From: Pseudoalteromonas byunsanensis
GTDB lineage: Bacteria > Pseudomonadota > Gammaproteobacteria > Enterobacterales > Alteromonadaceae
DNA: 64,000 nt
NCBI RefSeq assembly: GCF_001854475.1
Contig: NZ_MNAN01000037.1
Location: 62,001-126,000 of the forward strand
Direction of reading: 5' to 3'
The translations under genes were made by a program, and so were the position numbers. Shown piece by piece: positions 42,367-52,781 of this stretch. How positions within the stretch are numbered: the stretch's first letter is position 1; every line of letters starts with the position of its first letter. The notes beneath the pieces were generated by a model. It saw nothing but the letters and a program-made list of their open reading frames with translations. It was not told where the DNA came from and ran no database searches.

Positions 42367-44397
42367 ATGAAGAAGTGTGGGTTGTTGATTTTTTTTATCA
42401 CCTTTTTAATTCAAGGCACAACGCTTGCTAAACTCCCCGACGACACATTTACTCAGTTACGTGCGCAGGTTACCGACGCAGGTCAAAAGTCCCCCTCAGC
42501 GGGTATTGCAAAAATAGAAGAGCTTTTAGCGCTTCACAAAGACACGCTGGCCAAGACACAAACCATTCGCTTACTGTATATCAAAGCTTGGTACCAAATA
42601 AACTCAGATCTTATCGAACAGGCCATGGATACGCTAGGTCAAGCCCGATTAATGGCAAGAGATATAGACGAACCTGGCATTTTATATAGCTATTACAGCA
42701 TTTCAGCCAGTGCGCTATCAAATGCAGAACTCTATGAGTTGGCGCTGGAAAACAATCTCAAAGCCTATCAAGAAGCCCCCAAGCTCAATCGTCCTGAATT
42801 TATTAGTCAAACTGAAAATAATATTGGTCATATCTATTTAAAATTGGGGCTTTTAGACGAAGCAGAGCATTATTTTCAACGCTTTTACGACTTTGCCTTA
42901 GAGCAAGACTTGATGCCACAGCAAGGAACAGCCTTGAACAACTTAGGAGAAGTTGCTTTGCTAAAGGGTCTGATAAACAAAGCTCATACGCTTCATAACC
43001 AAGCACTCGCTATTCGCCAAGCACATGGACTTACCTACCATGAAGCTTGGTCGCACTTTAATCTAGGTCGGGTCTACGCAGCTAAGCAAGAAGTTGATTT
43101 AGCAGAGCACTATCTTCTGCAAGCCATTGCAAGTTGGGAAAACAAAAATGCCGCCTCTAAGACCCTTCAAGCGAAGATTGAGCTAGCAAAAATATATTCC
43201 AATGAGCAACGCGATAATGAAGCAATGCGCTTGCTTGAAGATGTCATCACACTAGGGCATGAGCATCGACAGCTCACCTCGTTACTCACTGCGCTAAAAA
43301 TGCACAGTGAACACTTAAAACAAAAGGGTGATTTAGAAGCAGCATTGACAGCTCAGCAACAGTATAACCAAGTTGCTGACAAGTTAGCTAAAAAACAAGC
43401 CGCTATTGGCCTAGCCTATATGGTGTCTCAAACTGAGTTACAAACCAAAGAAATGGAGCTCAAGCAGCTAGAGCAAGCTCATCAAGTGACGCTGGCCATG
43501 GCCGAAGCTGACCGTCAACTCGGTTGGTTTATCCTCTCCAGCGCGGTTTTGATCATTATCATCACCTGGTACTTTATGTATCGACTCAACAATAAAAAGC
43601 GCCAGTTACAAACCCTACTCACACAACTAGAACGTACTCAAGAAAAACTTGTAGAGTCTGAAAAAATGCGCGCAATGACAACTTTGGTATCTGGTATGGC
43701 CCATCAGCTAAACACACCGCTTGGTTTGGTTATAACAGCAGACTCAACACTGCAATCATTGGTAGAGAAATTGGCTGACAGTTTTAGTGACAAAACACTC
43801 ACTCAAAAACAACTCGCGCACTTCATTAATGAGTCCACAGAGTTACTGGCATTAAGTCAGAAAAACAGCGAAAAAGCGGCTAACATGGTTCAAAGGTTCA
43901 AAATGATGTCCGCCAAGCTACACATGAGTGAATGCTCCACATTTCTCTTACTAAGCTTTTTAAAAGAAAATATCCACCGGTTGGCTGAATCACACAATCA
44001 AACAATCAACTTTAATTTATCAGGTGAAGATATCCAAGTAACCAACTATGCACCTGTTTTACTGAAAGTTATTACGCAGCTTATCGAAAATTCAATTAAA
44101 CATGGCTTTGCGCAAACACCCACCCCTGAGGTCGACATCACCATTGAGCATAACAAGGACGAAGTTATCATACATTACAAAGACAACGGCTCAGGTATTC
44201 CTGTAGATAAGCACAAACAGGTGTTCAACCCATTTTACACCACTCGTTTGGGGGAAGGGAATTTGGGGCTCGGTTTAAACATTATTTATAACTCGGTCGT
44301 TCACATTATGAATGGTCAGGTGGAGTGTGTGGAGGATCCACAAGGCGCTCACTTTGTTATTCATTTTCCCCGAAAAGTAACCAATACAGAACCGTAA
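42367..44397 (+). CDS. TPR-domain sensor histidine kinase
   Basis: 676 residues. Signal sequence (about 1-21), then about 330 residues of TPR repeats in the periplasm ('TENNIGHIYLKLGLLDEAEH', 'ALNNLGEVALLKGLINKAH'). A coiled coil and one transmembrane helix follow (about 385-405, 'WFILSSAVLIIIITWYFMY'). The kinase core has phospho-acceptor His446 in 'SGMAHQLNTPLGLV', N box 'LIENSIKHGF', 'DNGSGIP' and 'GLGLNI'. It would sense an envelope signal and phosphorylate a regulator that is not encoded next to it. No receiver domain is present. Confidence 0.9.
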   Translation: MKKCGLLIFFITFLIQGTTLAKLPDDTFTQLRAQVTDAGQKSPSAGIAKIEELLALHKDTLAKTQTIRLLYIKAWYQINSDLIEQAMDTLGQARLMARDIDEPGILYSYYSISASALSNAELYELALENNLKAYQEAPKLNRPEFISQTENNIGHIYLKLGLLDEAEHYFQRFYDFALEQDLMPQQGTALNNLGEVALLKGLINKAHTLHNQALAIRQAHGLTYHEAWSHFNLGRVYAAKQEVDLAEHYLLQAIASWENKNAASKTLQAKIELAKIYSNEQRDNEAMRLLEDVITLGHEHRQLTSLLTALKMHSEHLKQKGDLEAALTAQQQYNQVADKLAKKQAAIGLAYMVSQTELQTKEMELKQLEQAHQVTLAMAEADRQLGWFILSSAVLIIIITWYFMYRLNNKKRQLQTLLTQLERTQEKLVESEKMRAMTTLVSGMAHQLNTPLGLVITADSTLQSLVEKLADSFSDKTLTQKQLAHFINESTELLALSQKNSEKAANMVQRFKMMSAKLHMSECSTFLLLSFLKENIHRLAESHNQTINFNLSGEDIQVTNYAPVLLKVITQLIENSIKHGFAQTPTPEVDITIEHNKDEVIIHYKDNGSGIPVDKHKQVFNPFYTTRLGEGNLGLGLNIIYNSVVHIMNGQVECVEDPQGAHFVIHFPRKVTNTEP

Positions 44398-44635
44398 AAA
44401 GTGCTAGCGCTTACTAGCCTATTACCCTTATTGTGCATTAGAGAGCAGTACTATTGTCATATCCCCCCCCCTAAAACTGAGTATATTTATTTCCAATAAA
44501 TAAACATTAAGTTGCTACACAATCACCTAAAAATAGGTACAATCCTTCCGTACACTCTGTTACAAAACCACAGCTTTATAATAACTAAATAAACAATAAG
44601 TAACGCTACTACTTATTTATTAAGGACAATAATAT

Positions 44636-45571
44636 ATGAAAAAGAGTACATTATTTGCAGCGATTGGGTCTGCTTTAACATTCTGCGCAAGTGCCCAACA
44701 AGTAAATTTAAATGAAGACACTCTACTGGACGGCAACTTAGATAGGATACATCAACAAACCCCTCTAGATATTGCTTTTTCACAAAATGATTTTTCCGCA
44801 CAAACAGATAACATAACCTTGAGTGGAAGCTTTATCGAAAATGATACTGTTGTACAGTTTCGTAAAGAAGAAAATGGTAGTAATACTTACTACCTAGGTA
44901 AACGAGTTACCGATACGCTCTACCAAGGAACCTGGTATACCGGTGCACAAGACTCTGGCGATTTCCAGCTAGACTTAGCGGCTGCTAGTACCCCTGCCTT
45001 GAGATCATGTTTTGATGTGGCAACTCAGGACCAAACTGCAACAAGCGGCATATACTTCATTGAGTCAAATGATAATCCTGCAAAGCCTGTTTACTGTAAT
45101 ATGGACATCGCACAGGGTGGATGGACTCTTGTAGATACAAGAGCCAGATATGGTCTAAATAGCCATACCGCCGTTACGGAATTAACTGATCCAACGACAC
45201 AGACTAACCATTATCTAACATCAGATGTCTGGCAATTCCTAAAAATGGGTGCAACCCAGCTGATGGTCACCGACGGCAATAATGACAATTACGCTGTTTT
45301 TGATCTTTCATTATTGGCAACAGCAAGTTGCCAAAATTTGTCTGAAGACTTATCTGCGATCCCTTTATTCCACAGTGAGGAGGACAGCTGTACATTTGCC
45401 GGCTCTGACTATACATACCTAAGCCACCCAGCAAACTCCTATTTATTTAGTGCAGTTTATATGTATAACCTGAACTTCTTGCCAATTGACAGAAGTGGCC
45501 GCTACGGCTCTAATACTTCAACAAACAAGATATATTACGCAGCACCAAAGATTCAGATTTACTTACGCTAA
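44636..45571 (+). CDS. Secreted protein with fibrinogen-like domain
   Basis: 311 residues, AAGGA before the ATG, signal peptide to about residue 20 (CASAQQ). In the middle, 'SGIYFIESND' and 'PVYCNMDIAQGGWTLVD' are the N-terminal hallmark of fibrinogen-like domains (YCDM...GGWT). Six cysteines allow disulfides outside the cell. Such domains bind sugars or acetyl groups in animals and are uncommon in bacteria. A binding or adhesion role is inferred. It stands alone and ends in a run of hairpins. Confidence 0.7.
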   Translation: MKKSTLFAAIGSALTFCASAQQVNLNEDTLLDGNLDRIHQQTPLDIAFSQNDFSAQTDNITLSGSFIENDTVVQFRKEENGSNTYYLGKRVTDTLYQGTWYTGAQDSGDFQLDLAAASTPALRSCFDVATQDQTATSGIYFIESNDNPAKPVYCNMDIAQGGWTLVDTRARYGLNSHTAVTELTDPTTQTNHYLTSDVWQFLKMGATQLMVTDGNNDNYAVFDLSLLATASCQNLSEDLSAIPLFHSEEDSCTFAGSDYTYLSHPANSYLFSAVYMYNLNFLPIDRSGRYGSNTSTNKIYYAAPKIQIYLR

Positions 45572-45645
45572 AGTAAATCTGCCCCTAGCATCATGCTTAC
45601 ACTAGGGGGCTGATGTATCACCACTGGCAAACCCTGCCAGTGGTG
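45554..45645 (+). terminator. Three consecutive hairpins at the 3' end of the fibrinogen-like gene
   Basis: CAGATTTACTT/AAGTAAATCTG (45554-45581) spans the stop codon. GCCCCTAG/CTAGGGG(G)C (45581-45610) follows directly. Then comes CACCACTGGCA/TGCCAGTGGTG (45619-45645). All are near-perfect; none has a long U-tract, so mRNA stabilisation is as likely as termination. The rest of the gap to 45878 shows no gene. Confidence 0.6.
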
Positions 45646-45877
45646 TGACTTTCCCTGTAGCAAACTCTAATCCCGCTAACCTACTGTTAGTTAATTAACA
45701 TTCGCATATAGAACGGGCACTTAATACGAGCGCGAGAAAATGTTTAGGATTTAGGTAACCAAATCAATGTATCATGGAGTCCACCATTCTACCTTTAATT
45801 AACAATCACAAATCTTAAATAATGCAAAGCTTGCGCAACTAACTCATAAATCAAGAGAAATACTCAGTCAACCTAAG

Positions 45878-46942
45878 CTAATTTCTGCTGCTCGATTTAT
45901 CATCTAAAACGGCAAGCTGACTAGTTAATTGGCGAATTGCCTCCGTTCTTTCTTTGGTCAAATAAGGGTTAGAGGTTTGCCCTGCTAACTGCTGTAATGC
46001 CATCAGGTAGGCTCGCGACTTTGCAAGTTCAACCTTTGTGTTGACCTGTGGTATTACCCCTTTTCCTTCCCAGTTTTTATCAGTGATTGGACTAATAACC
46101 ATACCAATTGCTACAAAGCCAATAAAATCATGAGATAACTTAAATTGCCTGATCGGATTTGCCCCCCCTTTTGACGGTTCACCAATCACGGTTGCTCGTT
46201 GGAGGTGTTTCATCGCATAAGCAAACCCCTCTCCAGCAGAGAAAGTCTCAGGGCCTATCAATATATACAAAGGTATATCGCGCAATTGACTATCCCCTAG
46301 GGGCTGATCACTGTGAAAGGGGTAACGGCCGCCATTTCGAAATTGGTAGGAATGCAGTAAAGTAGGTTTCGCTAAGAAGTAGCTAGCAAAGTGGGAGACC
46401 ATATAGCCATCCCCTCCACCATTTTTCCTAAAATCTAAAATAAGCGCATCGGTTCTGTGTAATAAAGCCATCGAAGAAGCAATCACTTCTTTGGCTTGCG
46501 AAGATACAGAATCAAAACCCCACATCTCTAAATAACCAATATTTCCAGCCAGCACCTCCACTTGGCGTACCCCGGAATTCTTGCGTTTTAACTCGCTAAA
46601 CCAAGGCTCTCTGGCATCTTTACTATGTTGACCATTGTTGTCAACTCGAGTGACTAGCGCGAGGTGTTTATCGTATTGACTCACTAAATCCGTGACTCGC
46701 TTCGACAAACCATGTCGTGATTGCACACCGTGAAAAGTTAATGCCCGTAATTGGTCTGCAACTTTTTTACCTGTGTCACTAAGCACGTAATTTTGCTCAA
46801 TAGCTTGAGCAAACTCTTCCACTATTAACTTAGCTTGCGCTGGTTGTAACTGTTGCGCAGCGTCAATTTCAACGGCTTTCGCGTGTAACTTGTTTACGCC
46901 CATAACACACAAGCTTAAGCACAATAAAAATCTAGCGATCAT
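45878..46942 (-). CDS. Secreted S41-family serine peptidase, second copy
   Basis: About 354 residues from the ATG at 46942, chosen because 'MIARFLLCLSLCVMGVNKLHA' is a proper signal peptide; the frame is open 44 codons further upstream. Motifs are 'DALILDFRKNGGGDG', nucleophile Ser in 'IGPETFSAGEGFAY' and Lys in 'GEPSKGGANP', with 'GNIGYLEMWGFD' as in the first copy at 19840-20892. The upstream ribosome binding site is poor. It lies downstream of the RND permease on the same strand and may be co-transcribed. Confidence 0.87.
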   Translation of the reverse strand: MIARFLLCLSLCVMGVNKLHAKAVEIDAAQQLQPAQAKLIVEEFAQAIEQNYVLSDTGKKVADQLRALTFHGVQSRHGLSKRVTDLVSQYDKHLALVTRVDNNGQHSKDAREPWFSELKRKNSGVRQVEVLAGNIGYLEMWGFDSVSSQAKEVIASSMALLHRTDALILDFRKNGGGDGYMVSHFASYFLAKPTLLHSYQFRNGGRYPFHSDQPLGDSQLRDIPLYILIGPETFSAGEGFAYAMKHLQRATVIGEPSKGGANPIRQFKLSHDFIGFVAIGMVISPITDKNWEGKGVIPQVNTKVELAKSRAYLMALQQLAGQTSNPYLTKERTEAIRQLTSQLAVLDDKSSSRN

Positions 46943-47135
46943 AAAACCAATATTTCCTTTTAGTCGAATGAACCCACTTGCCAAAAACAACAAAAAGCTC
47001 AGAAAAATACGTGTCGCAGAATTGACCGTCTGCCTGTCACTGCAACCATTGAAAGTAGATGATGTAGCTAACAATTATGGCCTCCACTATGACCCTCTCA
47101 ATTTAAAGGTTGTCACGGCGAAAGCCATACCTCTA

Positions 47136-50100
47136 TTAATTCCCTAACACAGGCTCATTTTCAGTTTCAGAGTCATGTATCAACTGTGATTGCTTACTAA
47201 ATATAGAAAGTGACAATAAAGCTGACATAAAGCCCAAACTAAACAAAGCACTGAACGACATACCGCCAACGATTACAGCAGCTAAGCCGCGATATATCTC
47301 CGAACCGTCTCCGGGACTGAGCATCAGCGGCAACATACCAAAAACACTTGTTCCCGTACTCATATAGATAGCACGCATACGATAGCTAGTAGACTGAATA
47401 ATGGCTTGCTGTTGGCTTTGCCCAGAAACCATCGCCGAACGATATTGACTCGCAAGTAGAATGGCATTATTTATTACAAGCCCCATTAAAATAATAAAGC
47501 CAATCATAGTGACAATATCTAAATTTTGCGGTGCAAAATAATCGACTATTTTCAAGCAGAGCATGCCACCAAATATTGCCAACGGCATCGATAACATAAC
47601 CGCTAGCGCTAAAGACCAAGAGTTAAGAGCGACCCGTATCAATAAAAATAGAATCAACAAGGAAACGAAGAACATCTGGAAGAACTCTGTTAAAAAGCCA
47701 CTCAATTGATCTGCGCTACCACGGTAATTTATAAATAAATCTTGATTTGGTCGTTGTGCTAAATATGCGGCAACTTCAGCCTTTACTTGCGTAATAAACG
47801 GGCCAACAGGTTGACCGTTAGCAGGCACTAAGTTTATTGACATGCTCACTTCACGATCAGTGCGATATATCGCACTTGGCGCCAAGCTTAGCTGGGTTTC
47901 GACTAAAGAGCGCAGCGGGTGTAGCCCATGGTTTGGTATCATCACTTCTGTTTGCAATAATTGCTCAAGATGCTCAGGGGGTTGCCCTTTTAAGTAGAAA
48001 GGCAAAGTATCACTGTCTGCATAAAACTGACCGAGGTAAGCGCCATCTGTTAAAGTCACTAAAATCTGATTCAACTGAGCTTGAGACATTCCCATAAAAG
48101 CAAGCGCGTCAGCTTTGGGGCTAAATTCTACTCTAGCCACCGTATCCCTCATCGGAATAACTTCAGTGATCCGGGCTTCAGGGAAGGTTTTGACTAAATG
48201 TGCCAGTAATTCTTGTCCAGCTTGTTGTAACTGCGCCATACTCAGTCCTTTTAAATCGAGCTGACTGGTACGCGCATCAGGTAATGCTAATCGAAGTAAA
48301 GTACCTTGATAGACATAGGTTCTCGCATCAGGCAAATCTTGCACTATCTGTGTATCCACCCACTTTTTAAATACAGGAAAGTCCCAGCTACCCTCTGGAT
48401 AAAAATACACTAAACAATAAGTCGAGTTACAAAACGAGCCGTGAATATCAAAAGCAGGGTGGTCACCAAGCTGCTTTTGGACAGCAATACGCTGCTCTAT
48501 CACATCGCCTATCTGTGCTTTAGCAGCAGTAACAGAAAGCGGTTCATCAAATGCGGTGTATACCATCACAATATTTTCTTTTGGGTTGGGTAATAAGTCT
48601 AACTCAGGCTTTATCCACCAACTGATTAGAAGGGCACCGGGGATCGCCAAGATCAGCCACACCCTCCCTTGCAACTTTGAGCGAGATGGCGCCGTGACAA
48701 ACATAGTCCATTTATTCGACAGCTCTTTACCTTTCACGACTTTCTGGCCTGGTAACAACTGTCGAGATAATGCAGGCAACAAAAACAGCGCAACCATAAT
48801 TGAGGCCACCAAGGCACTAGAAATCGTAAATGCGAGATCACCAAATAGCTGACTTACTTCCGAGTGCATTAAAACGATAGGCACAAAAATCACAATACTT
48901 GATAAAGTAGAAGAAATTAATGCTGCCCGTACCTGCAATACGCCTTGGCGACAGCTTTCTAATAGCGATAGCCCTGTACTTCTCAAGCGTTGAATGTTTT
49001 CAACGATAATAATTGAAGCATCAAGTAATAACCCGACGGACAATGCCATGCCTGCCAAAGAAATTAAGTTCAGGCTACGCCCGCCCAATTGCATTCCCAA
49101 CAGCACCAAAGACAAGCACACGGGAATACTTACAAAGATTAAAAACACGACTCGTAAATTGCGTATGAAATAATACAAAAAGCCGCAAGCAAGCAGAACG
49201 CCTAACAATAAATTGCCATACACCAGTAGCAAAGCCTGTTTTATTGGTAGTGAGTTGTCACGGCTCATCACAACCTTGAGGTCAAGTGACGACAAAGGTC
49301 CTTCGTTTAGCTCGGCTAAGGTCGCTTTGATAAGATCAATAGTTTCTAATACATTGATATCTTTATCTGGTTGTAAGTAAAAGTAAATTGCTTGGTTACC
49401 TTTAAAAGCCGAGTATGACCAATCATACACAAATCGTTTGTGCACACTCGCTACTTCACCTAAGCGCACAACCCGAACGCCAGTAACCGCAATCGGTAAA
49501 TTGCTTAACTCAGACAGTGCCATCTGTCCTTTAAAGTGCAAATCATACTCTTTGGAGCCCAACAATAGACTGTCTCCAGAGCGGTCTACCAAACCTTGTA
49601 GCTTACGAGTCACTTGATCTATGCTCAGTGAATACTGAGTTAACTTTTGTGGGTCAAATTCAATATCTACCCGTTGTGCCAGTAGATTGTTATCCATATT
49701 AATGTTGGTGATACCTGGAATATCTGTCATAGCAGGCTCGACATAAGCGCGATAAGCGTGCATAAAATCTGCTTGTGACTTTTGTGTATCAGAATACAAA
49801 AACAAGGAAGCTAAAGTTGAACCAGCACCATTGCTGTAGTCAATAACTCTAGGTTTAGCAACCTGAGAAGGCCAGTCAGGAACCTGATTAATCCGCGCCA
49901 AAACCTCCATATACGTTTGTTCCATATCAGCTTGATAATGGAAGTTTAAGGTGGTCCAAGCTTGGCCGTTTGCAATATTAGTTTGTAAATTTTTTAATTG
50001 CCCCAAACCAGAAAGCTGACGCTCAAGGGGTGAAATTAGACTCTGTTCAATCTCGGCGGCTGTTTTCCCCGGCCAAGATGTAACCACGGCAATTTGGGCT

Positions 50101-50216
50101 CTATCGATTTTAGGTAATAACGCATTAGGAAGCTTTAAACCAGCTAAAACACCTAAAACGACAAGTAAAAATGAAAAGGCTATGATGATAGAGCCATATT
50201 TTTCAAATAATCTCAT
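47136..50216 (-). CDS. RND-family efflux permease
   Basis: 1026 residues, the usual length of AcrB-like HAE/heavy-metal permeases. N-terminal helix, two large periplasmic loops, and the two sets of membrane helices: 'LNLISLAGMALSVGLLLDAS' with 'IIIVENIQRL', and 'LDIVTMIGFIILMGLVINNA' in the second half. It uses the proton gradient to expel hydrophobic compounds, with the fusion protein encoded just before it (4-bp overlap). No outer-membrane channel gene is adjacent, so it probably shares a TolC. Substrate not readable. Confidence 0.94.
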   Translation of the reverse strand: MRLFEKYGSIIIAFSFLLVVLGVLAGLKLPNALLPKIDRAQIAVVTSWPGKTAAEIEQSLISPLERQLSGLGQLKNLQTNIANGQAWTTLNFHYQADMEQTYMEVLARINQVPDWPSQVAKPRVIDYSNGAGSTLASLFLYSDTQKSQADFMHAYRAYVEPAMTDIPGITNINMDNNLLAQRVDIEFDPQKLTQYSLSIDQVTRKLQGLVDRSGDSLLLGSKEYDLHFKGQMALSELSNLPIAVTGVRVVRLGEVASVHKRFVYDWSYSAFKGNQAIYFYLQPDKDINVLETIDLIKATLAELNEGPLSSLDLKVVMSRDNSLPIKQALLLVYGNLLLGVLLACGFLYYFIRNLRVVFLIFVSIPVCLSLVLLGMQLGGRSLNLISLAGMALSVGLLLDASIIIVENIQRLRSTGLSLLESCRQGVLQVRAALISSTLSSIVIFVPIVLMHSEVSQLFGDLAFTISSALVASIMVALFLLPALSRQLLPGQKVVKGKELSNKWTMFVTAPSRSKLQGRVWLILAIPGALLISWWIKPELDLLPNPKENIVMVYTAFDEPLSVTAAKAQIGDVIEQRIAVQKQLGDHPAFDIHGSFCNSTYCLVYFYPEGSWDFPVFKKWVDTQIVQDLPDARTYVYQGTLLRLALPDARTSQLDLKGLSMAQLQQAGQELLAHLVKTFPEARITEVIPMRDTVARVEFSPKADALAFMGMSQAQLNQILVTLTDGAYLGQFYADSDTLPFYLKGQPPEHLEQLLQTEVMIPNHGLHPLRSLVETQLSLAPSAIYRTDREVSMSINLVPANGQPVGPFITQVKAEVAAYLAQRPNQDLFINYRGSADQLSGFLTEFFQMFFVSLLILFLLIRVALNSWSLALAVMLSMPLAIFGGMLCLKIVDYFAPQNLDIVTMIGFIILMGLVINNAILLASQYRSAMVSGQSQQQAIIQSTSYRMRAIYMSTGTSVFGMLPLMLSPGDGSEIYRGLAAVIVGGMSFSALFSLGFMSALLSLSIFSKQSQLIHDSETENEPVLGN

Positions 50217-51268
50217 AATTTAACCTGACTATTAATAGTGACTTCAGTATCATCTTTGAGTGCTAATTTCCCTTTAACCACCACTTTATCACCAGCCTGG
50301 AGCTCCCCTTGGATCACTGAATAATTTTTGTCAGTGTCAATAATCTGTGCAACAACTTTACTCACTTTGTTGTCTTGACCTACACGCCAAACGTAATATT
50401 CATTATTGTTAATGGTCAAGGCATCATATGGCACCTTGGTTAAATTACTCGCTGCCATTGACACATCAACGACGTAACGTTGACCAATAAAAAAGTTTTC
50501 AGGACGATTATTTTTGAATTTCAAATGTAAATTGATGGTCTGATCTTGACTACTAACCAGGCCTGCATCGCGGTCTAAAAACAGCTCAGTGCCATCGGCC
50601 AACGATAGTTTGACATCTTTAAACTGGTTGAACTGCTGATACAACTCCAATGCAACTCGACAAGTAACTTCCTGTTGATCGGCTGGCAAGAACACTAAGA
50701 TACTCTCTCCTTCGCCAACCCATTGTCCAGGCTCTCCAAAGAGCGATAGAACAACGCCATCAGCAGGGGCTCGATGCGTTAAATTATTTAACTGATGTTC
50801 AACCAAACGGAATTGTTCAGCATAAATTTTATTTTGTTCTGATGCGGTTTGATAATCTCTTTTGTGTTGCTGTAGTTCAGAGCTGGAAACAGCCCCCTTT
50901 TCATCTAATTTACTCAGGCGCTCATACTCATTGAGCGAGTAAACATAGTTTGCATGCGCGGCTTTGGCGTTTGCATCCAGTTGAGCGAGTTGACGTTTTA
51001 AGTAAAAGTCATTTTGTTTCGCTAATAGTTCACCTTTTTTGACTCGACTACCAGCCGGCAATAACCAAGTCAACTCAGCAGATACGTGACTTGATATTTG
51101 CTGGCGAAAAGGAGCGTCTGCTTCACAATACAACGGCTTTTGAATTCCCCGTTGCCACGGCTGAGCTTCGCCAACTCTCACAGCAGGTGTTGAATTAGCT
51201 TGCACTGATAAGATTGAAGATACAATTGCTACAGAAGAAAAAATAAAATATCGGAAAAAATATGGCAC
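50213..51268 (-). CDS. RND membrane fusion protein (HlyD/AcrA family)
   Basis: 351 residues. N-terminal signal or anchor helix, then a lipoyl half 'WLLPAGSRVKKGELLAKQND', a helical hairpin (about 85-150), the second lipoyl half 'HRAPADGVVLSLFGEPGQWV', and beta-barrel domains to the end. No lipobox cysteine, so it is probably anchored by its N-terminal helix. It is the first gene of the efflux pair. The 51269-51857 stretch upstream shows no gene. Confidence 0.92.
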   Translation of the reverse strand: MPYFFRYFIFSSVAIVSSILSVQANSTPAVRVGEAQPWQRGIQKPLYCEADAPFRQQISSHVSAELTWLLPAGSRVKKGELLAKQNDFYLKRQLAQLDANAKAAHANYVYSLNEYERLSKLDEKGAVSSSELQQHKRDYQTASEQNKIYAEQFRLVEHQLNNLTHRAPADGVVLSLFGEPGQWVGEGESILVFLPADQQEVTCRVALELYQQFNQFKDVKLSLADGTELFLDRDAGLVSSQDQTINLHLKFKNNRPENFFIGQRYVVDVSMAASNLTKVPYDALTINNNEYYVWRVGQDNKVSKVVAQIIDTDKNYSVIQGELQAGDKVVVKGKLALKDDTEVTINSQVKL

Positions 51269-51857
51269 TAAAATTAACTCCCTTGTTATATTTTTAATTT
51301 TTGGTTTGCATTGCTTTGCCTTATAAAAAACGGCTCTGCCAACCTTGGCACTAATTACTATTTGTTTGGATACATATTGCTAAAAGCATTCATTGCTTTA
51401 CCGCCACAGCCCTAGGAGCGACACCTATCTGCTATGGTCAAAAATGGTATTAAGACAGTCTTTGATGTTCTGTATATCAATAAGTTCAAGCCATTTGTCA
51501 TTTTAATTAAGAATATAAAAGCATTCCTCAATCTGTATCGCATTAAAATGTAGTTATGCTTTGAGCTTGCGAAAAAGCATTTTTATGAAGTTCGATAACT
51601 TTAAAGTGATTTTTTGCCTGCTTTACTAAACACTCTAGAATCCATGCCCTCATACATTCCTTATAATAATAAAAACATTATAAAATCCATTAATTAACTG
51701 TGCAGTAAAGCCTAATAGATATTTATTAAAATACTCTAGACTAAACTAACACCCACTGTCATGACTGAAGATGTAATAAAATATGTCATAATTTTAGTCG
51801 AGATCATTGTTAACGAAACAAGCATCCCAAGGTGGGAGCGAACTATAAATTGACTCG

Positions 51858-52323
51858 TATTGGCTAAGCCAACATCGCCCCTTTGAATGTGGCATTGCGA
51901 AACGCCATTGTATTGCTGCCATAATAAAAGCTTTAGACCCCGATGGCTTACTCAAAGTGCAGCTAGGTTAATTCTCGTCGTGAACAAGCCCAATCACAGC
52001 ACATCGCAATTGATAGCAAAGTGCTTCTAGGTTATTGGAAAGGCAATGTTTACAACACCTTGAATGTAGTTGTTACGGTTAAAAGAGGTCGTAAATTAGG
52101 CCAAAGCGATACGAGAACATTGCATATAGAGAACAGGCTTCATTGGGTCTTAGATGTTAATTTCAAAGAAGATAAACTAAAGATATCAGACCCTGATGGT
52201 GCAGCACACAGGACCTTATTCAACAAAGAATGCCTAAACATAAACAGGCAACACCAAGGTAATAAAAATAGTTTATCAACGAAACGAAGAAGAGTTGCTT
52301 GGAACAGTGTTTTAAGAGCATAA
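51858..52323 (+). pseudogene. Decayed ISAs1-family transposase
   Basis: One frame reads YWLSQHRPFECGIAKRHCIA and then KALDPDGLLKVQLG before a stop near 51970. The next frame continues NSRREQAQSQHIAIDSKVL, with the DDE Asp in HIAID, then NVYNTLNVV and 'IENRLHWVLDVNFKEDKLKI', the family's conserved C-terminal part with its Glu. The reading shift and missing N-terminus show an inactive remnant. Element ends were not found. Confidence 0.85.
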
Positions 52324-52707
52324 TTACTCTTTGGTCAATCTGTGAGTAAAGCATGCTTCTGCCCTAGTTTTAAGCGGTCTCTTTAAATTAAAAAATGAAT
52401 TTATTTATATCATTTCATGGTATTTACAAAAATTTTAAACAACCCCTATGATTTTTAGTTTCCCCCTGCAATGGAAATTAACCAATAGAGATTATACTCC
52501 TTATTAAGTGTCAATTAATTTCAAGAAATAGAATTTTGACAGATAATGTAAAACGAAAAAACTCTCTTAATTCACTAATAATAAAAGCCATCATTATGTA
52601 ACAATTTATTTCACATAACGTTTATTGTAGTGTGACAATATAAAAGCTTTGCGAAATGTAATAACACAATTGCCGCTATCATGGATTCAAAGTGTCATTA
52701 AAAGCAA

Positions 52708-52743
52708 AAAAGCACAGATGATTATTTAATCATCTGTGCTTTT
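52708..52743 (-). terminator. Terminator after the threonine aldolase gene
   Basis: A near-perfect 17-bp stem from AAAAGCACAGATGATTA to TAATCATCTGTGCTTTT. On the minus strand it follows the aldolase stop by 38 bases and ends in T; the opposite strand also gets a T-run. The gap 52324-52707 shows no gene. Confidence 0.85.
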
Positions 52744-52781
52744 CTAGCGAGGGTATTTAGCCGACTATTTAACACCAAATA

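Noticed and set aside
44463..44471. Run of nine C between the histidine kinase and the fibrinogen-like gene, considered as a phase-variable tract.
   Set aside because: It lies in no reading frame and about 165 bases before the next start, so an effect on expression cannot be argued from sequence alone.
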